Below, piece by piece: positions 57,611 to 64,000 of a DNA stretch of 64,000 nt. The notes under the pieces were generated by a model that had not been told where the DNA came from, made no database searches, and saw only the letters and a program-made list of their open reading frames with translations. Source of the DNA: Edwardsiella hoshinae NBRC 105699 = ATCC 33379 (GTDB taxonomy: Bacteria; Pseudomonadota; Gammaproteobacteria; Enterobacterales; Enterobacteriaceae); assembly GCF_000474215.1 (NCBI RefSeq), contig NZ_BAUC01000002.1:1-64000 (forward strand). The letters are read 5' to 3'. Both the position numbers and the translations under genes were made by a program. Positions within the stretch are counted from its first letter, which is position 1, and every line of letters begins with the position of its first letter.

Positions 57611-58440
57611 GTTTTTACCACTCCGCCCGCGGCTCGGTTCGTCTGGCCCTGCTGCTCATCGCCCTGTTGACGCTGATCGCGCTCAGCAGTCACGACTGGC
57701 TGCCGCACGATCCCTATGCCATCGATCTCGCCGCGCGCCTGCGTGCGCCGGATGGTCAACACTGGCTGGGCACCGATCATCTGGGACGTGACATCCTCTC
57801 GCGCCTGCTGGCCGCGACACGCGTCTCGCTGGGCTCGGTACTGGCTTGCCTACTGTTGGTATTGGCGCTGGGCCTGCTCATCGGCGGCAGCGCCGGGCTA
57901 CTCGGCGGACGCGTCGATCAGGCAAGCATGCGCCTCGCCGACATATTCATGACCTTTCCGACCTCGATCCTCTCCTTCTTCATGGTCGGGGTGCTGGGCA
58001 CTGGCCTGACCAACGTAATCATCGCCATCGCCCTATCGCATTGGGCCTGGTACGCACGCATGGTGCGTAGCCTGGTCATCTCCCTACGCCAGCGTGAGTA
58101 CATCCTCGCCGCCCGCCTCTCCGGCGCCAGCCATCTCCGGATCTTCGTCGACCACCTGTCGGGGGCGGTGATCCCCTCACTGCTGGTATTAGCGACGCTG
58201 GACATCGGCCACATGATGCTACACGTCGCCGGCATGTCCTTCCTCGGCCTCGGCGTGGCGGCACCGACCGCCGAGTGGGGGGTGATGATCAACGACGCCC
58301 GCCAGTACATCTGGACCCAGCCGCTACAAATGTTTTGGCCCGGCCTGGCGTTGTTCCTCAGCGTGATGGCCTTTAATCTGGTGGGTGACGCATTGCGTGA
58401 CCATCTCGATCCCCATCTGGTAACGGAGCACACGCACTGA
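57607..58440 (+). CDS. nikC: nickel ABC transporter permease NikC
   Basis: Inner-membrane permease of 277 residues, DppC type. Typical features are [21 protein letters not shown] near 50-70, [21 protein letters not shown] as the ATPase-contact loop and [20 protein letters not shown] near the C-terminus. It overlaps nikB by four bases and nikD by one base. Confidence 0.95.
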   Translation: MSFYHSARGSVRLALLLIALLTLIALSSHDWLPHDPYAIDLAARLRAPDGQHWLGTDHLGRDILSRLLAATRVSLGSVLACLLLVLALGLLIGGSAGLLGGRVDQASMRLADIFMTFPTSILSFFMVGVLGTGLTNVIIAIALSHWAWYARMVRSLVISLRQREYILAARLSGASHLRIFVDHLSGAVIPSLLVLATLDIGHMMLHVAGMSFLGLGVAAPTAEWGVMINDARQYIWTQPLQMFWPGLALFLSVMAFNLVGDALRDHLDPHLVTEHTH

Positions 58441-59204
58441 TGCCGCAACGACTCGATTTACACCAGATCTCACTCCAGGCGGCGTGTCCGCTGGTGCATG
58501 AGGTTTCGCTAACCCTACGACGCGGCCGGGTGCTGGCGTTGGTCGGCCGCAGCGGCAGCGGCAAGTCTCTGACCTGCGCCGCCGCGTTGGGCGTCTTGCC
58601 CGCCGGGGTGCACCAACGGGCCGGCCAGATCCGGCTGGACGGCGCGCCCATCGCCCCCGCCGTGCTACGCGGCCGCCATGTCGCCACTATTATGCAAAAT
58701 CCGCGCAGCGCCTTTAATCCCCTGCACACCATGGCCAGTCATGCCCGAGAAACCTGCCTGGCGTTGGCGAAACCGGCAGACGACGACACGCTGACACGCG
58801 CCCTGACGGCGGTCGGATTGGATGATCCGCAACGGGTACTCGACAGCTATCCCTTTGAGATGAGCGGCGGCATGTTGCAACGGATGATGATCGCCATGGC
58901 GCTGCTGAGCGACGCGCCGTTTCTCATCGCCGACGAGCCGACCACCGATCTCGACATGGTAGCGCAGGCGCGCGTCCTGGATCTGCTGGCGACGATCATG
59001 CGCCAACGCGCACCCGGCATGTTGCTGGTCACCCATGATATGGGGGTCGTCGCCCGCCTGGCGGACGATGTGGCGGTGATGGCCGACGGACGGGTGGTGG
59101 AGCAAGGCGAGGTCGAACAGGTGTTCCACGCGCCACGCCACGCCGTAACACGGGCGTTAGTCGCCGCACATTTGGCCCTGTATGGCCTGGAGATCGCCGG
59201 ATGA
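58440..59204 (+). CDS. nikD: nickel ABC transporter ATPase NikD
   Basis: Cytoplasmic ATPase of 254 residues. Walker A is [11 protein letters not shown], the signature [16 protein letters not shown], Walker [12 protein letters not shown] and the switch VTHDMGVVA. These follow Escherichia coli NikD, including the unusual SGGML signature. Starts at the nikC stop (TGATG) and overlaps nikE by four bases. Confidence 0.95.
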   Translation: MPQRLDLHQISLQAACPLVHEVSLTLRRGRVLALVGRSGSGKSLTCAAALGVLPAGVHQRAGQIRLDGAPIAPAVLRGRHVATIMQNPRSAFNPLHTMASHARETCLALAKPADDDTLTRALTAVGLDDPQRVLDSYPFEMSGGMLQRMMIAMALLSDAPFLIADEPTTDLDMVAQARVLDLLATIMRQRAPGMLLVTHDMGVVARLADDVAVMADGRVVEQGEVEQVFHAPRHAVTRALVAAHLALYGLEIAG

Positions 59205-60013
59205 ACCTACTCAGTACGCAGACCCTCTCCCACCACTATCGCCGCGCGGCATTGGGACGCCAAGCACAACCGGTTCTCCAGTCGATCTCGTTGCAACTGC
59301 ACAGCGGTGAGAGTGTCGCCCTGCTGGGGCGTAGCGGCTGCGGTAAGAGCACGCTGGCGCGTCTGTTAGTCGGGCTGGAGCAGCCAACACACGGGGTGGT
59401 ATGCTGGCATGATACTCCCTTGCAGCGACTCGATCGCCGGGCGCAAAAGGCGTTCCGCCGCGATATCCAACTGGTGTTCCAAGATGCGATCGGCGCGCTC
59501 GATCCGCGCCAGACGGTACGGGCGATCCTGCGCGAGCCGATGCGCCATCTGTTATCACTCTCCCCCGCGGAGCAGCGGGTGCGGGCCGGCGAGATGCTGC
59601 GGGCGGTGGAGTTGGACCCGGGCGTGCTCGACCAACGCCCGCCCCAGTTGAGCGGCGGCCAACTGCAACGCATTTGCCTGGCGCGGGCGTTGGTGGTCAA
59701 CCCCAAACTCCTGATCCTCGACGAAGCCGTCTCTAGCCTCGATCTGGTGTTACAGGCCGAAATCATCGCGCTCCTCAAACGGCTCCAGCAACAACGGGGC
59801 ACCGCTTACCTGTTCATCACCCATGATCTGCGCCTGGTCGAACGCTTCTGTCAGCGAGTACTCGTGATGGATCAAGGGCGGATCGTCGAGACGCAAACCG
59901 TTGCTGAACGCCTGACGCTCACCTCCGCCGCCGGACGGGCACTCCAGCAGGCGGTGCTCCCCGCCTTTCCCCTGCGCCGCCACACGCTCGCGCAAGAGAC
60001 AGCGTGTCGCTGA
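59201..60013 (+). CDS. nikE: nickel ABC transporter ATPase NikE
   Basis: Cytoplasmic ATPase of 270 residues, last gene of the operon. Walker A is [14 protein letters not shown], the signature [15 protein letters not shown], Walker [13 protein letters not shown] (Ala in place of Pro, as in NikE) and the switch ITHDLRLVE. Together with NikD it powers nickel import for urease or hydrogenase. A strong hairpin follows 14 bases after the stop; no nikR is attached. Confidence 0.95.
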   Translation: MNLLSTQTLSHHYRRAALGRQAQPVLQSISLQLHSGESVALLGRSGCGKSTLARLLVGLEQPTHGVVCWHDTPLQRLDRRAQKAFRRDIQLVFQDAIGALDPRQTVRAILREPMRHLLSLSPAEQRVRAGEMLRAVELDPGVLDQRPPQLSGGQLQRICLARALVVNPKLLILDEAVSSLDLVLQAEIIALLKRLQQQRGTAYLFITHDLRLVERFCQRVLVMDQGRIVETQTVAERLTLTSAAGRALQQAVLPAFPLRRHTLAQETACR

Positions 60014-60027
60014 TCCTGCCAAGCAGC

Positions 60028-60050
60028 GAGAGGGGGCGTCGCCCCCTCTC
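60028..60050. terminator. perfect 10-bp hairpin between nikE and fumC
   Basis: GAGAGGGGGC (60028-60037) and GCCCCCTCTC (60041-60050) form a perfect stem around the 3-base loop GTC. It lies between convergent nikE and fumC and very likely ends both transcripts, although T tracts are short. Confidence 0.75.
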
Positions 60051-60066
60051 CCCGGCGCGACGTCCC

Positions 60067-61467
60067 CTAACGCGTCGCCGGCTGACCGACCATGCGTTCG
60101 GGGCGCACCCAGCGCGTAAACTCGTCCTCCGTCAGAAAATTCAGCGCCAACGCGGCCGCCTTCAAGGTCAGCCCTTCGCGATGCGCCTTCTCGGCGATCG
60201 CCGCGGCCTTGTCATAACCGATGTGCGGACTCAAGGCGGTGACCAACATTAACGAAGCCTCCAACCAGTGCGCGATGCGCGCGCGGTTCGCCTCGATGCC
60301 GCGCGCACAGTGACGCTCAAAACTGACCATACCATCCGCTAACAGGCGTGCCGATTGCAAGAAGTTGTAAATCACCATCGGTCGGTAGACATTCAGTTCA
60401 AAGTTACCCGAGGCGCCCCCCATGGCGATCGCCACGTCGTTCCCCATCACTTGGCAACAGAGCATGGTCAACGCCTCACACTGCGTCGGATTCACCTTCC
60501 CCGGCATGATGGAGCTCCCCGGTTCGTTTTCCGGGATCTGGAGCTCACCGATACCGCAACGCGGGCCAGACGCCAGCCAACGGACATCGTTGGCGATCTT
60601 CATCAGCGAGGCCGCTAACCCTTTCAAGGCGCCATGCGCCTGCACCAACGCATCGCAAGTCGCCAATGCCTCAAACTTGTTAGGCGCGCTGACGAAAGGC
60701 TGTCCGCTCATCGCCGCCAAGGCCGCCGCAACGCGCGGCGCATACTCGGGATGGGTGTTAAGGCCGGTTCCCACCGCCGTGCCGCCCAAGGCCAACTCTG
60801 CCAGATGCGGCAAAGTTGATGTGATATGACGCTGGCTGTGCGCCAACATGGCGACCCAGCCCGAGATCTCCTGGCCGAGCGTCAGCGGCGTCGCGTCCTG
60901 AAGGTGTGTCCGGCCAATCTTCACGATGTCGGCAAAAGCCTGCGACTTGGCGCGCAGCGTCGCTGCCAGTTGTTGCAATGCAGGAAGCAATGACTCGCGT
61001 AGCATCAAGGTAGCGGCGATATGCATCGCGCTGGGGAAGACGTCGTTAGAACTCTGGCTCTGATTCACATCGTCATTGGGATGCACCCGGCGCGCCATCC
61101 CCCGCGCTCCGCCCAGCAACTCGCTGGCCCGGTTCGCCAATACCTCGTTCATATTCATGTTGCTCTGCGTACCCGATCCGGTCTGCCACACCACCAGCGG
61201 AAACGCCTCGGCATGCTGCCCTGCCAGTATCTCATCGGCCGCTTGGCTTATCGCCGTGGCCTTCTCGACGCTTAGTAGGCCGAGGTCTCGATTGACCTGG
61301 GCGGCCGCCCGTTTGATCAGCGCCAAGGCACGGATCACGGCACCAGGCATCTTCTCGTCAGAGATCCGAAAATGCACCAGCGAGCGTTGCGTCTGCGCTC
61401 CCCATAATTGATCCGCCGCAACGGCGACCACCCCCATCGCGTCCTGTTCATTACGATACGCTGTCAT
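60067..61467 (-). CDS. fumC: class II fumarate hydratase FumC
   Basis: Oxygen-stable fumarase of 466 residues in the tricarboxylic acid cycle, converting fumarate and malate. The superfamily signature [15 protein letters not shown] carries the catalytic Ser; [16 protein letters not shown] holds the active-site His, and [15 protein letters not shown] and [21 protein letters not shown] line the site. ATG 61467 is chosen because AGGAGG lies eight bases upstream; GTG 61470 is possible. It stands alone on its strand. Confidence 0.95.
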   Translation of the reverse strand: MTAYRNEQDAMGVVAVAADQLWGAQTQRSLVHFRISDEKMPGAVIRALALIKRAAAQVNRDLGLLSVEKATAISQAADEILAGQHAEAFPLVVWQTGSGTQSNMNMNEVLANRASELLGGARGMARRVHPNDDVNQSQSSNDVFPSAMHIAATLMLRESLLPALQQLAATLRAKSQAFADIVKIGRTHLQDATPLTLGQEISGWVAMLAHSQRHITSTLPHLAELALGGTAVGTGLNTHPEYAPRVAAALAAMSGQPFVSAPNKFEALATCDALVQAHGALKGLAASLMKIANDVRWLASGPRCGIGELQIPENEPGSSIMPGKVNPTQCEALTMLCCQVMGNDVAIAMGGASGNFELNVYRPMVIYNFLQSARLLADGMVSFERHCARGIEANRARIAHWLEASLMLVTALSPHIGYDKAAAIAEKAHREGLTLKAAALALNFLTEDEFTRWVRPERMVGQPATR

Positions 61468-62106
61468 CACATCCGCCTCCTCTGAGCGTCGTATGCGTAT
61501 TGGTCGGAATACGCGCCACCTGCATTGTTCTCCCGCCCTCGCCCGCGATCACTCCCGATTACGCTTTCAAGCGGTACACGCTTAACCACACGCCTCGTCG
61601 CATAAGCTTGCTTCTGTTGGCGGCCAACGCCATCGCTCTCCAGAGACGTAATGCGCTTCACCACCAGAGTACACGCATCATCAAGTTCAATGATATTTGG
61701 TAGATAAGCCGCCATGATGACTAAAGTTATCCAAGCAATATCCCCTAATGACTCGCTTATTCAGCCGGATCAAGCCCACCGCTATTGTCATCACACCATA
61801 GTCATACGGTACCACTAATACTAGTCGTACTCGCGGCCGACTCGGTGTATTCACGGTACTGAAATTCATCTCCGGGCGAGTCAATAGCGAGCAAAACAAC
61901 CGCAAGTGCCTTGAGATGGTCAGGCTATGGTGGGAGCCTAGGAACGCCAAGAGCGGATAAGCGGGTTAATCTTTGGCATCGCGCTCACGCTACCCGCGAG
62001 TAGACTGGTTTAATCAATTGACACCCTGTACAATCCGCACATTGCTAACAACGACTCACCTCACACTCATCAGCACGCTGTTGCAGTATTGCTAAAAGGT
62101 TACTTT
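61468..62106. other. intergenic region without a recognisable gene
   Basis: About 640 bases between fumC and a glycosyltransferase gene. The longest open frames (for example 61687-61950 on the minus strand) have no family resemblance that I can see. The composition is closer to 50% GC than the flanking housekeeping gene. It may include the fumC promoter and debris at the edge of an acquired segment, but no repeat, tRNA or insertion sequence end was found. Confidence 0.45.
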
Positions 62107-63072
62107 GTGGACAATCATCATATAAAAATAAGCATCATTATTCCCTGCTTTAACGCCTCTGAGTATATTGACGCCTGCCTCATGTCTGTTCTGCCCTATG
62201 TTGATGATAATATCGAGGTCATCATCATCAATGATGGCTCTACTGATGACAGCCTAGATAAAATAAAAAAATTAATTTCTCGGCACCACCATAAAAACAT
62301 CCAGGTGATCGACCAGGATAATGCAGGGCTCTCTGCCGCGCGTAATGCCGGATTAGCAACCGCGCGGGGTGATTATGTTGCGTTTCTGGACTCCGATGAT
62401 TTTTACCATGCCGATTTTTGGCGATTCATTCCCCAACTGGTCGATGATCACACTATCGATATCATTGAATTTAATGCTAATCAGTTCGAATCCACCATTG
62501 AAAATATTACAGAATATCTCGATTGTGCTGTTTTCGATGGTAAAACCAAAATTGAGCACATCGCACAATTACGGCCAGCATTTTGTCGCTCAAAATGGTA
62601 TCCATGGGCGCGCGTCTATAAAACCCGTTTATTCCGGGATAACAATATCCAATTTCCCTTGGGGCGACTGTATGAGGACATGACAACCGTCCCATTACTT
62701 TACTTGCAAAGCAAATGTATTTATAGCTTAAATAAATCATTAGTTTGGTATCGCTTCCATAATAAGAGCATCACCCAAACCTTCCGCCCTAAAGATATCC
62801 TCGATTTGATCTATGTCGCACAGGTCTTAGCACGTATCGCCATGGATAACCCTGCCGCTAAGAGTGTCATTTTCCCAACCATGCAACGGGTATACAATTT
62901 TATCAAATATACTGTTGTCCGGAATAGGTATACCAAGATCAAACAAAATGAGTGGCAAAAGCTAAAAGCGGCATTGTTACCTTTCTTACCCTATTTCAAG
63001 CTATCAAAACAAATACAAATTAAGTTATTACCTATTTATATCAATACCGTCGTTAGATTTAGACGTAAATGA
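62107..63072 (+). CDS. GT2-family glycosyltransferase, AT-rich orphan
   Basis: GT-A fold glycosyltransferase of 321 residues. The N-terminal nucleotide-sugar domain has ISIIIPCFNASEYIDACLMS, VIIINDGSTDDSLDKI, DQDNAGLSAARNAGLATARG and the metal motif FLDSDDFYHADFW. The C-terminal half (about 200-321) is helical with YEDMTTVPLLYLQSK, typical of capsule, LPS or teichoic-acid-like glycan transferases. GTG 62107 is chosen because AAAGG lies seven bases upstream; TTG 62089 is possible. The gene is much AT-richer than its neighbours and has no partner genes, so it looks acquired. Acceptor and sugar are unknown. Confidence 0.87.
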   Translation: MDNHHIKISIIIPCFNASEYIDACLMSVLPYVDDNIEVIIINDGSTDDSLDKIKKLISRHHHKNIQVIDQDNAGLSAARNAGLATARGDYVAFLDSDDFYHADFWRFIPQLVDDHTIDIIEFNANQFESTIENITEYLDCAVFDGKTKIEHIAQLRPAFCRSKWYPWARVYKTRLFRDNNIQFPLGRLYEDMTTVPLLYLQSKCIYSLNKSLVWYRFHNKSITQTFRPKDILDLIYVAQVLARIAMDNPAAKSVIFPTMQRVYNFIKYTVVRNRYTKIKQNEWQKLKAALLPFLPYFKLSKQIQIKLLPIYINTVVRFRRK

Positions 63073-63453
63073 CCCACCGCGGGTGACGGTTAGCCAACCT
63101 ACCGTTGCCCCACCTCCCTACGTAGGACATCGCACACTTTTCCCGCTGACTAACACCACGCCGGCAACGATTTCATCACTTACTGCCCCCATTCTCTCTG
63201 TACCAGAGGAAGAATAACGTGCGTCATCACACTCTATTAACTAATTTTTTAAATTAAAAACCATTCACCATCGATAATTTTGATGGTAGAGGTTCAGTCA
63301 TGACCCGCCTCACATCCTGGCATGCCATCAGCGGCTAGCTGCAAAAATTTTGCCGCTGTCCGGCAAACTATTTTCCTGTCTCAACACGCTATTGTCGGGA
63401 ATACTCGCCCTCAGAGATAACGGAGAGTTAATTCAACGCACAGGAGAAGTACC
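63073..63453. other. intergenic region without a recognisable gene
   Basis: About 380 bases between the glycosyltransferase and the hydrolase. It contains an AT-rich stretch near 63240-63265 and a short inverted repeat ACCATC (63267-63272)/GATGGT (63282-63287). The latter could be a weak hairpin. No open frame with family resemblance was found. Confidence 0.45.
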
Positions 63454-64000
63454 ATGACGCAACAGGTATTCCAGGCTCAGCCCTTCGCCCTGCCCTTCGC
63501 CCCCCAGAGCACCGCTCTGCTGATGATTGACATGCAGCGTGACTTCGTCGAGGCGGGTGGGTTCGGCGAGGCGCTCGGTAATGATGTCTCACTGGTGCGT
63601 AGCGCCATTGCGCCTTGTCAGCAGGTGCTCGCCGCCGCGCGCGCCCATCAGTTGTTGGTGATCCATACCCGAGAAGGACATCGCGCCGATCTGAGCGACT
63701 GCCCCGCCGCCAAGCTCACCCGTGGCGGAAAGACCTTCATCGGCGAGCCGGGCCCGATGGGTCGCATCCTGGTACGTGGCGAACCAGGCCACGACATCAT
63801 CCCAGAGCTCTACCCTATCGCCGGGGAGCCGGTGGTCGATAAGCCGGGTAAAGGCGCCTTCTACCAGACCGATCTGCAACTGATCCTGCAAAATCATAGC
63901 ATCAAGACACTGATCGTCTGTGGAGTGACCACCGAGGTGTGCGTCAACACCAGCGTACGCGAAGCCAACGATCGCGGTTATCAATGCATCATCCCGGCCG
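63454..64000 (+). CDS. isochorismatase-family cysteine hydrolase (truncated by window end)
   Basis: The first 182 residues of a cysteine hydrolase; the frame is open to the last base and continues beyond the window. The catalytic triad of the family is visible: Asp26 (LLMIDMQRDF), Lys130 (VVDKPGKGAF) and Cys163 (VCGVTTEVCV). Related enzymes hydrolyse isochorismate, nicotinamide, biuret or ureidoacrylate. The text around TREGHRADLSDCP resembles the biuret/ureidoacrylate group more than nicotinamidase, but I cannot decide without the rest and its neighbours. GGAGA lies seven bases before the ATG. Confidence 0.88.
   Translation, partial: MTQQVFQAQPFALPFAPQSTALLMIDMQRDFVEAGGFGEALGNDVSLVRSAIAPCQQVLAAARAHQLLVIHTREGHRADLSDCPAAKLTRGGKTFIGEPGPMGRILVRGEPGHDIIPELYPIAGEPVVDKPGKGAFYQTDLQLILQNHSIKTLIVCGVTTEVCVNTSVREANDRGYQCIIPA

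Noticed and set aside
61687-61950. 87-residue open frame between fumC and the glycosyltransferase
   Set aside because: No recognised domain and no convincing ribosome site; could be real but not supportable.

Overview
The window looks like chromosomal DNA of a GC-rich enterobacterium (Gammaproteobacteria, Enterobacterales). MelA/MelR, NanA/T/K/R, NikABCDE, PhnRSTUVWX, RcnA/RcnR and FumC are all close in sequence to their Escherichia/Salmonella counterparts, and operators of the enteric type precede several of them. Edwardsiella or another Hafniaceae member is a plausible source, but this is an impression from gene content and base composition. No tRNA, rRNA, CRISPR array or intact insertion sequence was seen.

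Layout. 1-0.5 kb: a 9-bp tandem repeat array and no gene. 0.5-6 kb: a large hybrid sensor kinase with a response regulator/diguanylate cyclase. 6-8.3 kb: an ExuT-like hexuronate transporter behind two ExuR/UxuR-like palindromes, then a beta/gamma-crystallin lipoprotein. 8.4-11 kb: melA and melR, divergent, without melB. 11.2-13.5 kb: a Slam/NilB-type outer-membrane protein with a TbpB-like lipoprotein, AT-rich at its 5' end. 13.5-19.6 kb: the L-threonate/D-erythronate cluster (ygbI, ltnD, otnK, otnC, otnI, ygbN) with a long inverted-repeat operator. 19.6-21.6 kb: rcnA/rcnR with twin RcnR sites, and a DUF305 protein. 21.8-24 kb: a reverse-transsulfuration gene pair. 24-27.7 kb: a FecBCD-type ABC transporter preceded by a ModE-like box, running convergently into a ModA-like gene that lacks a signal peptide.

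27.8-38.7 kb holds the most unusual block: an OpgC-like acyltransferase, a BcsA-like processive glycosyltransferase, three consecutive DUF3131 proteins, a secreted glycoside hydrolase family 2 enzyme and a predicted outer-membrane beta-barrel. Together they look like a system that makes, decorates, trims and exports a polysaccharide; it does not match a standard cellulose, PNAG or OPG operon. It is followed by a gtrABC-type O-antigen glucosylation set (38.9-41.7 kb).

42-49.4 kb: a GNAT acetyltransferase, then complete 2-aminoethylphosphonate uptake and degradation (phnSTUV, phnR, phnWX) with two matching PhnR-type palindromes. 49.4-54.7 kb: a broken AraC-family gene and the sialic acid genes nanQ, nanK, nanT, nanA, nanR, with a NanR operator but no nanE. 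54.9-60 kb: a second 9-bp tandem repeat array, a perfect NikR operator and nikABCDE. 60-64 kb: fumC, a lone AT-rich glycosyltransferase and a truncated isochorismatase-family hydrolase at the window edge.

The genes share a theme of scavenging host- or environment-derived compounds (hexuronates, melibiose, threonate, sialic acid, aminoethylphosphonate, nickel, probably molybdate), mixed with surface-remodelling loci.
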